DNA of 64,000 bases. Source: Salinibacterium sp. SWN248 (GTDB lineage: Bacteria; Actinomycetota; Actinomycetes; Actinomycetales; Microbacteriaceae). Positions 52,994-61,062 of this stretch are shown piece by piece. The notes under the pieces were generated by a model. The model saw only the letters and a program-made list of their open reading frames with translations, did no database searches and had not been told where the DNA came from. Position numbers and translations under genes: made by a program. The stretch spans positions 372,001 to 436,000 of the forward strand of contig NZ_JADYWW010000002.1 of the NCBI RefSeq assembly GCF_015864575.1, in the 5' to 3' direction. Within the stretch, counting starts at the first letter, position 1. Each line of letters starts with the position of its first letter.

Positions 52994-54279
52994 TAGCTGA
53001 CCACCTTCTTTGCGCGAGCGCCGGGTTGCGGCAGTCGGAACACAGCCCTCACGAGCGGCGGAGCTGCGATAAACAGAACGATGAGGGACTGAACAACGAG
53101 AACGATGTCAATCGGGATGCCCTGCGAAGCCTGCATGGTGAACCCGCCTGCTTTGAAAGCACCAAAGAGGAGGCCGGCAGCGAAGGTTCCCCACGGGGTT
53201 GAACGCCCGAGGAGAGCAACGGTGATGGCGTCGAAGCCGATTCCCGCATCGACTCCAGAGGTGAATCCGCTCGTGGTCGTTCCGAGCACCTCGGTGCTCG
53301 CAGCGAGACCAGCGTAGCCACCCGCAATCAGCATGACGTAGATGTAGATGCGCTCAACCTTGACACCGGCGACGCGAGCCGCGTGAGGGTTGAGGCCCAC
53401 AGCGCGGAACTTGAAACCGAGGCTTGAGCGGTCAATGAGCCACCAAGCCACAACGGTAGCCGCAACCACGAGAACGAAGCCCCAGTGCAGTTTGAAGCCG
53501 TCACCAAAGATGGGCTGCAGGACGGCGCTTTCTGCTGCCGGTGGTGTCTTCGGGTTGTTGGAACCTGGGTTCTTGAGCAGATCAGTGCGCAGCAAGAAGC
53601 TGATCAGGTAGTAGGCAACGTAGTTGAGCATGATCGTGACGATCACCTCGTGAGCACCGGTGCGCGCTTTCAAGAGACCAGCAATCGCACCCCAGAGGGC
53701 ACCACCGATGATTCCCATGATCACAGCAACGGTGACGTGGATGACGATGGGCAGATCCCACGCGAAGCTCGCGTAGCCGGCGAATGCTGCACCGACGATG
53801 ATCTGGCCGCGGCCACCAATGTTGAACAGACCAACACGGAAGGCGATCGCGACACCGAGCCCGGCGGCTATCAGCGGCGTTGCGAAGACCAAGGTCTGCG
53901 TTAGCGGCTTGATGGCCGAAAGGAAGTCATCGCGACGGAAGTCGTAGATCGATCCTTGGAACAGTGCGAGGTAAGCACCGCCGACAGCGGAGCCGATGGC
54001 CGCGAAGAGGTCACCGGGACGAGCAAAGAAGTAACCGGCTGCATCCTGCACATCGGAATCGGTGAATGCGATGAGCACTCCACCAATCAGGATCGCCAAG
54101 ACGACGGCGAGCAGCGAAAGCAGCGCGTTACCCGACGCGATTTCTCGGAACGCGTTCGTCCAGCGGACAGTGTCCTGGTTCGTTTCCGAGGTCGTGGCAG
54201 TCTCTGTCACGGCCGCTTCTTCGGCTTTCAGGTCTTCAGGCTTCTGGTCTTCAGGTTTCTGTGGTGTTGGCTCGCTCAT
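52993..54279 (-). CDS. Nucleoside ABC transporter permease (NupP/YufP-type)
   Basis: A 428-residue permease with a 40-residue charged N-terminal tail rich in Glu, Lys and Thr, then about ten helices. AFRVGLFNIGGRGQIIVGA and a late GGYAGLAASTEVLG are family segments. Its start overlaps the ATPase stop by 4 bp. Confidence 0.9.
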   Translation of the reverse strand: MSEPTPQKPEDQKPEDLKAEEAAVTETATTSETNQDTVRWTNAFREIASGNALLSLLAVVLAILIGGVLIAFTDSDVQDAAGYFFARPGDLFAAIGSAVGGAYLALFQGSIYDFRRDDFLSAIKPLTQTLVFATPLIAAGLGVAIAFRVGLFNIGGRGQIIVGAAFAGYASFAWDLPIVIHVTVAVIMGIIGGALWGAIAGLLKARTGAHEVIVTIMLNYVAYYLISFLLRTDLLKNPGSNNPKTPPAAESAVLQPIFGDGFKLHWGFVLVVAATVVAWWLIDRSSLGFKFRAVGLNPHAARVAGVKVERIYIYVMLIAGGYAGLAASTEVLGTTTSGFTSGVDAGIGFDAITVALLGRSTPWGTFAAGLLFGAFKAGGFTMQASQGIPIDIVLVVQSLIVLFIAAPPLVRAVFRLPQPGARAKKVVS

Positions 54280-55790
54280 GCTGCCTCCTCCGTAATGCGT
54301 TCGCCAGCCATCATGAGGCCGAGTTTTTCGCGCGGGGTATCCGCAGGCACGATTCCAACAATTTGTCCCTTGTACATGACCGCGATGCGGTCTGCGAGGG
54401 AAACGACTTCGTCGAGTTCAGTCGAGACGACGATCACGGGAACTCCGCGATCACGCACTCGAACAATCTGCTCGTGAACAAATTCGATAGAACCAACGTC
54501 GAGTCCACGAGTCGGCTGCGAGACGACCAACAACGACAGCTCGCGGCTGAGTTCTCGAGCCAACACAACCTTCTGCTGGTTACCGCCCGAGAGCTTCGAG
54601 ACGAGCTCGCCAATGCTCTGAGCGCGGATGTCGTATTCCTCAAGCTTCTCGGTCGCAAACTCGGTGAGCACGTCCGTTTGCAACGTGGCGTACTTGACGA
54701 ACGGTTCCCCGTCACTGCGGTCGAGCATCAAGTTTTCGGCAACCGAGAAGGCACCGACGAGACCATCGAGAGTGCGGTCTTCCGGGACATAACCAACGCC
54801 AGCATCGAGGATTTGGCGGGCGTTGAGGCCGAGCAATTCGGTGCCGTTCAACGTAATGGAACCCGATGCTCGCTCTTGCATGCCGAGCAGCGCTTCAGCC
54901 AGTTCAGTTTGACCGTTGCCCTGCACTCCCGCGATGGCGAGAATCTCGCCACCCCGAATCGTGACGCTGAGGTCTGTGACTGCACGGTGCCCAAGTTCAT
55001 CAGCGATCGACAGCTTGTCGATCACGAGAGAGTTGTCGGTGAGCTGCGCCGGAGCCTTGTCGATCGTGAGGTCGACAGCACGGCCGACCATGAGCGATGC
55101 CAGTTCTTCCTTGTTCGCACTCGGGTCTGCTTCGCCAACAACTTTTCCTAGGCGGATGACGGTGATGCGGTCCGCTACTTCGCGAACTTCACGCAGCTTG
55201 TGCGTGATGAAAACAATGGAGGTGCCTTCGGACTTGAGCTGGCGCATGATGGCCATAAACTCGTCAGTCTCTTGAGGCGTCAGTACCGCGGTCGGCTCAT
55301 CGAAGACCAGGATCTTGGCTTCACGCGAGAGCGCCTTGACGATCTCCACACGCTGCTGCACGCCAACCGGCAAATCCTCGACGAGAGCGTCGGGATCGAT
55401 GTCGAAACCGAAGCGAGCGGATATGTCGCGCACGAGTGTGCGCGCGGCTTCGAGGTTGAGGAGCCCTGGACCGTAGACCTCTTCGTGACCAAGAGCCACG
55501 TTCTCTGCAACCGTAAACACGGGGATCAGCATGAAGTGTTGGTGGACCATGCCGATACCGGAGCGCATCGCGTCTCCTGGTCCGGCGAAGTGACGCACCT
55601 CGTCATCGATGAGAATTTCGCCCTCCTCGGCCTGATACAGGCCGTAGAGCACATTCATCAACGTTGACTTACCCGCGCCATTCTCGCCGAGGAGGCAGTG
55701 AATCTCGCCCTCTTCGACCGTGAGATCAATATGGTCATTCGCGATTAGGTCACCGAAGCGCTTGGTAATACCTCGCAGCTCAAGCTTCAC
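54276..55790 (-). CDS. Nucleoside ABC transporter ATPase (NupO/YufO-type, two domains)
   Basis: A 504-residue double ATPase. Domain 1 has a full Walker A (GENGAGKST), signature LPVGVQQRVEI and Walker B ILVFDEPTAVL. Domain 2 has a changed Walker A (GVQGNGQTE, no Lys) and signature LSGGNQQKVVLAREL. One strong and one weak site is normal in the RbsA/NupO group. It powers uptake of nucleosides bound by the BmpA lipoprotein. Confidence 0.94.
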   Translation of the reverse strand: MKLELRGITKRFGDLIANDHIDLTVEEGEIHCLLGENGAGKSTLMNVLYGLYQAEEGEILIDDEVRHFAGPGDAMRSGIGMVHQHFMLIPVFTVAENVALGHEEVYGPGLLNLEAARTLVRDISARFGFDIDPDALVEDLPVGVQQRVEIVKALSREAKILVFDEPTAVLTPQETDEFMAIMRQLKSEGTSIVFITHKLREVREVADRITVIRLGKVVGEADPSANKEELASLMVGRAVDLTIDKAPAQLTDNSLVIDKLSIADELGHRAVTDLSVTIRGGEILAIAGVQGNGQTELAEALLGMQERASGSITLNGTELLGLNARQILDAGVGYVPEDRTLDGLVGAFSVAENLMLDRSDGEPFVKYATLQTDVLTEFATEKLEEYDIRAQSIGELVSKLSGGNQQKVVLARELSRELSLLVVSQPTRGLDVGSIEFVHEQIVRVRDRGVPVIVVSTELDEVVSLADRIAVMYKGQIVGIVPADTPREKLGLMMAGERITEEAA

Positions 55791-55872
55791 AATCTCTCCT
55801 CAGTACTGTGACGGGCATCATCGCCGTCGTCGGGTTTCACAAGAATAGCCTCAGAGGACTAGTCCAAAACGA

Positions 55873-55900
55873 AGGGGGCTGACCCTCAGGCCAGCCCCCT
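55873..55900 (-). terminator. Hairpin between bmpA-like gene and the ATPase gene
   Basis: AGGGGGCTG and CAGCCCCCT form a perfect 9-bp stem that can extend with two more pairs. On the minus strand it lies just after the lipoprotein stop, and a short T-rich stretch follows. It probably lets only part of transcription continue into the transporter genes. Confidence 0.65.
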
Positions 55901-55913
55901 CAGTTCTATCTAA

Positions 55914-57011
55914 TTAGTTCAGGTACGACGTTACGGCGATGTCGCCGGAAATGATGCCGTCCTTGACGGTGACGAGCTCAGCTTCGAGCCCTCCGTCAAC
56001 CATCGACTCGAAGTCGTGGAACGGCGAGATGCCAACTCCACCGTTTTCGAGGGTTCCGATGTACGGCGTGGTGTCGAGCGAACCGGTCGATGCCTCGTTG
56101 ACGACGTCTTCAACTGCAACGCCGATCTGCTTGAGGATCGAGGTGAGGAACAAGTCCGCAGCTGCGGTCTCGGTCTCGGTCAGGTCAGCGTCTACACCGA
56201 TCATGGCGATGTCCTTGCCGGAGTCGCGGATTGCCTCAACCGCGCTCTGGAAGATGGGTCCACCAGCAGGAAGCAGAACGTCTGCACCCTGGTCGATCAG
56301 GTTCTGAGCTGCTGCACGCGAGTCGGTTCCCGGAGCGAAGGTACCGATGAAGGTTCCGTCCTGTGCTGCGATGTCCCAACCACGAACGGTGACGTCGGTG
56401 CCCTTTTCGGAGTTGTAGTACTCAACACCCTGAGCGGTTCCGTCGAGGAAGATCGAAACGGTGGGGAAGTTCATTCCGCCGTACATTCCGATAACACCGG
56501 TCTTGGAGTAGCTAGCCGCAGCGTAACCCGCGAGGAATGCAGCACCAGCGGTGTCGAAGAGGATCGGCTTGATGTTCGGAGCGTCGATGGTGCCATCGAA
56601 GTCGTTGTCTGCCGCGTCGTCAACAATTGCGAAGTCGATGTCGGGGTTCGCGAGAGCGAACTCAACGGTGGCTGCGGAGAGGTTGAATCCGACGGTGACG
56701 ATCAGGTCGCAACCCTCAGCTACGAGGCTTTCGATGTTGGGTGCGTAGTCTGCATCGCTGGTCGACTCGACAGCGTTGAATTCAACACCGAGTTCGGTGG
56801 CTGCCTTTTCGATACCTTCGTAGCCGAGCTGGTTGAACGACTTGTCGTCGAATCCGCCCGAGTCAGAAACCATGCAGGGAAGGTAGTCAAGCATTTCGCC
56901 TGATCCGGCGTCGGTCTCTTCGGGTGCTGATGCGCAACCGGCGAGTACGAGTGCGCTGGTGGCAACGAGCGCCATGCCGCTGAGTGCGCGGCCGTGAGTG
57001 CTGATTCTCAA
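55914..57011 (-). CDS. BmpA/PnrA-type nucleoside-binding lipoprotein
   Basis: A 365-residue lipoprotein. The signal peptide ends VLAGC with Cys26. The mature protein has MVSDSGGFDDKSFNQLGYEG, the family hallmark, and later VGFNLSAATVEFA and LLPAGGPIFQSA. Such proteins bind purine nucleosides outside the membrane. The TTG at 57011 is preferred because GGAGG lies 5 bases upstream; longer frames lack any start support. It is first in the nup-cdd-deoA operon. Confidence 0.92.
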   Translation of the reverse strand: MRISTHGRALSGMALVATSALVLAGCASAPEETDAGSGEMLDYLPCMVSDSGGFDDKSFNQLGYEGIEKAATELGVEFNAVESTSDADYAPNIESLVAEGCDLIVTVGFNLSAATVEFALANPDIDFAIVDDAADNDFDGTIDAPNIKPILFDTAGAAFLAGYAAASYSKTGVIGMYGGMNFPTVSIFLDGTAQGVEYYNSEKGTDVTVRGWDIAAQDGTFIGTFAPGTDSRAAAQNLIDQGADVLLPAGGPIFQSAVEAIRDSGKDIAMIGVDADLTETETAAADLFLTSILKQIGVAVEDVVNEASTGSLDTTPYIGTLENGGVGISPFHDFESMVDGGLEAELVTVKDGIISGDIAVTSYLN

Positions 57012-57051
57012 GGTGTCCTCCAAGATGCTGTCCGACAGAAATTGTCGAAAC

Positions 57052-57080
57052 ATAGTGAACCTACGCTACCGAAGAATCAA
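57052..57080 (-). promoter_or_regulatory. Candidate promoter of the bmpA-nup operon
   Basis: On the minus strand, TTGATT (57080-57075) and CACTAT (57057-57052) are 17 bp apart, about 40 bp before the TTG start. The -35 is good, the -10 only fair. Confidence 0.4.
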
Positions 57081-57141
57081 GGAATGCATTGTGCGAATAT
57101 GAGCGCCGAAGCCGAATGGTTACAAACGCGAAATACGGTTG

Positions 57142-58263
57142 TCACAACACATCATTGCGTCCGGAGACTTTTAGAGCATCCACTACAGATTTCACTCTCT
57201 GAGCGTTTGCAGTTGTAGTAACCAGCAAAGCATCGGGCGTATCGACCACGACAATGTCGTTTACCCCAATTAGGGAAATAAGCCGATCAGTCTGGCTAAT
57301 CACCACTCCGGTGGACTTATCGGCCAGTACTCGAGCATTTTCGCCGAGGATCGCGAGGTCTGATTTGCGCCCGCCCGAGTGCAACTTGGCGATCGAAGCG
57401 AAGTCGCCAACGTCATCCCAATCGAAGTCTCCGGGGATCACGACGAGGCGCCCTTCTTCGGCAGCAGGTTCGGCCACCGTGTAGTCAATGGCGATCTTGG
57501 CGAGGTGCGGCCAGACGGCGTCGACGACGGCGCCACGTTCTGGGGTGTCCCACACTTCAGCGAGCTCGGTGAGGCCAGCCAACAGTTCGGGTTCGGCTTT
57601 GCCCAGTTGTTCGAGAAGCACGTCGGCACGCGAAATAAACATGCCGCCGTTCCAGAGGTAGTCGCCGCTGGCCACGTAGGCCTGGGCTGTCTCGAAATCG
57701 GGCTTCTCAACGAACGACTTCGCCATGACAGCGCTGGGAGCGTCGTCGATCTCGAGCGGATCGCCGCAGTGGATGTAGCCAAACCCAATCGCGGGCTCGG
57801 TGGGCGTGATTCCAATGGCAGCGATGTAACCGGCATTGGCCACGGCGATCGACTCGCGCACGCTGCGCCTGAATCCGCGGATGTCGCGGATCACATGGTC
57901 AGCAGCAAACGATCCGATGATGACGTTGGGGTCGCGTTTGAGCAGGATCGCGGCCGCAAGCCCGATCGCTGCAGAGGAGTCTTTGGGCTCGCTCTCGAGC
58001 ACGACGTTGGGGTCGCTGAGCTCAGGCAGCTGCTTTTCGACAGCGGCACGGTGCGCGCGCCCGGTCACGACCATAATGCGGTCGGCGCCAGAGATCGGCG
58101 CAAGGCGATCCCAGGTGTCCCGCAGCAAGGTCTGGCCTGATCCGGTGAGGTCGTGCAAGAACTTGGGGGCGTCGGCCCGCGACAGCGGCCATAGCCGTGA
58201 CCCGATACCGCCGGCGGGGATCACGCTATAGAAGTTGTCGAACGGGGCCTGATGTTGGCTCAT
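57142..58263 (-). CDS. Mannose-1-phosphate guanylyltransferase
   Basis: A 373-residue nucleotidyltransferase that makes GDP-mannose from mannose-1-phosphate and GTP. Seen are the P-loop-like VIPAGGIGSRLWPLSR, the segment APKFLHDLTG, ESEPKDSSAAIGLAA, FAADHVI and the late FDWDDVGDFASI. Divergent from a GDP-mannose-type glycosyltransferase, which fits a joint role in making mannolipids or mannosylated glycans. Confidence 0.95.
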   Translation of the reverse strand: MSQHQAPFDNFYSVIPAGGIGSRLWPLSRADAPKFLHDLTGSGQTLLRDTWDRLAPISGADRIMVVTGRAHRAAVEKQLPELSDPNVVLESEPKDSSAAIGLAAAILLKRDPNVIIGSFAADHVIRDIRGFRRSVRESIAVANAGYIAAIGITPTEPAIGFGYIHCGDPLEIDDAPSAVMAKSFVEKPDFETAQAYVASGDYLWNGGMFISRADVLLEQLGKAEPELLAGLTELAEVWDTPERGAVVDAVWPHLAKIAIDYTVAEPAAEEGRLVVIPGDFDWDDVGDFASIAKLHSGGRKSDLAILGENARVLADKSTGVVISQTDRLISLIGVNDIVVVDTPDALLVTTTANAQRVKSVVDALKVSGRNDVL

Positions 58264-58298
58264 GCCTCCACCTTAGACTTCAGCACCCGTTAACTCGC

Positions 58299-58338
58299 CG
58301 GTTGTCTGCACCTTCTACTGTCAGGGTCACGACAACCG
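58299..58338. promoter_or_regulatory. Wide inverted repeat in the divergent manC-type/GT4 region
   Basis: CGGTTGTC at 58299-58306 and GACAACCG at 58331-58338, perfect, 24 bp apart. It may be a binding site shared by both genes, or chance; no second copy was seen. Confidence 0.3.
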
Positions 58339-58353
58339 ATTGAGGTGCTGATT

Positions 58354-59484
58354 GTGCGAGTCGCCATTGTGAGCGAAAGCTTCCTCCCCACTGTCAACGG
58401 CGTCACCAACAGCGTGCTGAAGGTGCTCGACTATTTGAGCGCCGAAGGCCACGAGGCGATTGTGATTTGTCCATCGGCTGGCGCCCCCAAGACCTACGCG
58501 GGATTCACAGTGCACGCGGTGCCCGCACTGGCTTATCGGCAGTTTCCTGTTGGCCTGCCTAATCCGCAAGTCCACAAGTTGATCGCCGACTTTCGCCCCG
58601 ATGTGGTTCACGCCGCTGCTCCCTTTCTTCTCGGCGCTCAAGCCATTTCGTCGGCGAATCGCCTCGGCATCCCCGCAGTAGCGATTTTTCAGACGGATGT
58701 CGCAGGCTACGCTCGCCGTCACCACCTCGGTCAGGCAACCAAGCTGGCCTGGCGCATCGTGCGCTGGATCCACGATGGTGCTGAGCTCACGCTTGCCCCG
58801 TCGAGCACCGCAATGACGGATCTGCGGGCCATCGGCCTCACGAAGCTTGAACGCTGGGGTCGCGGCGTCGACCTCGCGATGTATCACCCCGCCAAGAAGC
58901 TCTCGCCTACGACGGCGAAGCTGCGCAAGCGCCTCTCCCCCAATGGCGAAATCGTCGTTGGATATGTGGGACGCATCGCTCCCGAGAAACAGGTGGAGCG
59001 GCTGCGAGCGTTTCGGGGCCTCACCGGGGTGCGCGTTGCGATCGTCGGAGACGGTTCATCGGTACCTCTGGTTAAGAAGGAGCTCGCCGGCATCCCCGTG
59101 ACGTGGCTGGGCAAGTTGGGTGGCGAGGATTTGGCCACGGCCTATGCCGCCTTCGACATTTTTGCGCACACGGGAACTGAAGAGACCTTTGGCCAAACTT
59201 TGCAGGAAGCACATTCGGCAGGTTTGCCCGTAGTGGCGCCCCGCGCTGGCGGCCCCATTGATTTGATTGACCACGGAATTGACGGCTTCCTCTTTGAGGC
59301 CGACAACGAAGATCAGTTGCGTGCGTATATAGAGGCGCTCGCTATTGATCCGGCGCTTCGAGCTCGCATGGGTGAGGCCGGGCGGCGCACTGTTCTCGGA
59401 AAGTCGTGGAGCGGAGTCTGCAGCGAACTTGTTCAGCACTACGAAGCGACGATTGCTGCTGCATCCGCACCGGTTCCTCGGTAG
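58354..59484 (+). CDS. GT4 glycosyltransferase, GDP-mannose-dependent mannosyltransferase-like
   Basis: A 376-residue GT-B enzyme. The N-terminal SESFLPTVNGVTNSVLKVL, FQTDVAGYARRH, GYVGRIAPEKQVERL and the donor site HTGTEETFGQTLQEAHSAGL are as in MgtA/PimB-type alpha-mannosyltransferases. A GTG at 58354 is chosen with TTGAGG 8 bases upstream. With the guanylyltransferase next to it, transfer of mannose to a membrane glycolipid is likely. Confidence 0.92.
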   Translation: MRVAIVSESFLPTVNGVTNSVLKVLDYLSAEGHEAIVICPSAGAPKTYAGFTVHAVPALAYRQFPVGLPNPQVHKLIADFRPDVVHAAAPFLLGAQAISSANRLGIPAVAIFQTDVAGYARRHHLGQATKLAWRIVRWIHDGAELTLAPSSTAMTDLRAIGLTKLERWGRGVDLAMYHPAKKLSPTTAKLRKRLSPNGEIVVGYVGRIAPEKQVERLRAFRGLTGVRVAIVGDGSSVPLVKKELAGIPVTWLGKLGGEDLATAYAAFDIFAHTGTEETFGQTLQEAHSAGLPVVAPRAGGPIDLIDHGIDGFLFEADNEDQLRAYIEALAIDPALRARMGEAGRRTVLGKSWSGVCSELVQHYEATIAAASAPVPR

Positions 59485-59511
59485 GTAGCTGCACACTGTG
59501 CCCACAGTGAC

Positions 59512-59531
59512 TTGACTTAGAGTGCGCTCTA
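59512..59531 (+). promoter_or_regulatory. MerR-type promoter/operator
   Basis: TTGACT at 59512-59517 followed by TAGAG-TGCG-CTCTA at 59518-59531, an inverted repeat with a 4-bp spacer right after the -35 box. This is typical of MerR-family self-controlled promoters. Confidence 0.55.
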
Positions 59532-59540
59532 GGAACAAAC

Positions 59541-59987
59541 ATGGGTGGCACGATGACAACAACGAACGAACGAGTACTCACCATCGGCGAGGTTGCCGAG
59601 GCGACCGGCGTCACCGATCACACGCTTCGCTACTACGAGAAAGCAGGACTTCTTGTGGTTCCCCGCCTCGCGAACGGTCAGCGGCGTTACCGCGAAATGG
59701 ATGTCAAGGCCGTCGAGTTCATCGGCCATCTTCGCCGCACCGGGATGCCCATCCGCACCATTCGGGAGTATGCCGATCTGGTGCGCAGCGGCAAAGACAC
59801 CTCAGCGGAGCGGATGCGCTTGCTCGAGCAGCACCGCGAAAATGTCATTCGTGACCTGGCCGAACAACAGAAGCACCTCGACGGGATCACACTGAAAATC
59901 GAATGGTACCGAGCGGCGATGGATCAGCGCGAAAGTTCCGGGGCTCAGTTCTCAGAATCTTTGGCGTCAACGGCGATTGCGCCCTAG
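59541..59987 (+). CDS. MerR family regulator
   Basis: A 148-residue MerR regulator. The DNA-binding domain reads LTIGEVAEATGVTDHTLRYY followed by NGQRRYREMDVKAVEFI. A long dimer helix follows with RMRLLEQHRENVIRDLAEQQ. No Cys residues for metal binding are seen, so it is more like AdhR or drug/aldehyde-type members. An ATG at 59553 is the other possible start. The repeat upstream is its likely own operator. Confidence 0.9.
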   Translation: MGGTMTTTNERVLTIGEVAEATGVTDHTLRYYEKAGLLVVPRLANGQRRYREMDVKAVEFIGHLRRTGMPIRTIREYADLVRSGKDTSAERMRLLEQHRENVIRDLAEQQKHLDGITLKIEWYRAAMDQRESSGAQFSESLASTAIAP

Positions 59988-60099
59988 ATTCAGCGCTTCG
60001 CTGGCAACACGGCTCGTTAACTTTCACAATATTCTCGAAAACATTCCGGATATCTCGCTATTTAGGGTCGACTGGGAAGCGAGGGCCTTCACGCGGGAA

Positions 60100-60152
60100 T
60101 AGAATGAGAGAGTCCGCCTGTGCGGACACTCATCGGTCGCGGTGGACGCGAC
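60100..60152 (+). promoter_or_regulatory. sdhC promoter element and structured leader
   Basis: TAGAAT at 60100-60105 is a good -10 element. Two hairpins follow: GTCCGC-CTGT-GCGGAC at 60112-60127 and GTCGCG-GTGGA-CGCGAC at 60136-60152. Then comes the ribosome binding site AGGAGGG before sdhC. The hairpins lie in the leader and could affect stability or translation. Confidence 0.45.
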
Positions 60153-60175
60153 CCCACACCGCAAGGAGGGTCCTC

Positions 60176-60613
60176 GTGCCAGAGAAGTCGGCGAGTAACC
60201 TAGTGGCGGAGCCGCAGTCGCCGCCCAAGATTCGCTCACCCAAGAGACCTGCTGGCACCCTGTACCGGGGTAAAGAGGGCATGTGGTCGTGGGTGTTGCA
60301 CCGTATTACCGGTGTTGCTATCTACTTCTTCCTCCTCGTGCACATTCTCGACACCGCCCTCGTGCGTGTGAGTCCTGAGGCCTACAACGCGGTGATCGAC
60401 ACCTACAAGACGCCCCTCATGGGACTTGGCGAGATTGCCCTCGTCGCGGCGATCGCATTCCACGCCTTCAACGGACTGCGCATCATCCTGATCGACTTTT
60501 GGGCGTTCGGTGCCAAGCACCAGCGCACCATGTTCTGGGTTGTCATTGGTCTCTGGGTGGTTCTGCTTGCCGCGTTCATCCCCCGCCAGCTAATGCACAT
60601 CTTCGGAGGTTGA
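60176..60613 (+). CDS. sdhC: Succinate dehydrogenase cytochrome b subunit
   Basis: A 145-residue membrane protein with three helices. The haem-region motif is HRITGVAIYFFLLVHI, with a second His in AIAFHAFNGLR. It anchors SdhAB and passes electrons to menaquinone. The GTG at 60176 follows AGGAGGG; upstream frames have no support. First gene of sdhCDAB. Confidence 0.94.
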   Translation: MPEKSASNLVAEPQSPPKIRSPKRPAGTLYRGKEGMWSWVLHRITGVAIYFFLLVHILDTALVRVSPEAYNAVIDTYKTPLMGLGEIALVAAIAFHAFNGLRIILIDFWAFGAKHQRTMFWVVIGLWVVLLAAFIPRQLMHIFGG

Positions 60614-60615
60614 GC

Positions 60616-61062
60616 ATGAGTCTCATCGAAGCCCCCCGCACCCCTACCCGTGGCCACCGCACCGGTGGAATCAACTGGGAAAAATGGGGATGGATCTACA
60701 TGCGCGCTTCTGGCGTCGTGCTGATCGTTCTGATCTTCGGCCACCTCTTCGTCAACCTTGTTGCCGGCGAGGGTGTCAAAGCCATCGACTTCGCGTTCGT
60801 CGGCGGAAAGCTCGCTGACCCGTTCTGGATTGTGTGGGACGGCCTCATGCTGTGGCTCGCGCTCATCCACGGCGGCAACGGAATGCGCACGCTCGTGAAC
60901 GACTATGCAACCAACCCCAAGGTGCGCAAGGTTCTCTTGATCGGAATTGCCGCATCCACGGTCATCCTGATCATTCTGGGAACGCTCGTGATCACTACCT
61001 TTGACCCCTGCCCAGCCGGAGCTGACCCAGCTCTGCTCCCCAGCTTCTGTGAGGCATCTTAA
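60616..61062 (+). CDS. sdhD: Succinate dehydrogenase membrane anchor subunit
   Basis: A 148-residue membrane protein with three helices; GVVLIVLIFGHLFVNLV has a haem-ligand-type His, and IHGGNGMRTLVNDY is the second family segment. It starts 2 bp after sdhC. Its C-terminal tail holds two Cys residues, which is not essential in the family. Confidence 0.92.
   Translation: MSLIEAPRTPTRGHRTGGINWEKWGWIYMRASGVVLIVLIFGHLFVNLVAGEGVKAIDFAFVGGKLADPFWIVWDGLMLWLALIHGGNGMRTLVNDYATNPKVRKVLLIGIAASTVILIILGTLVITTFDPCPAGADPALLPSFCEAS

Noticed and set aside
51656-52996. A 446-codon open frame opposite the nucleoside permease
   Set aside because: Charged shadow of a membrane protein gene; no start or family support.
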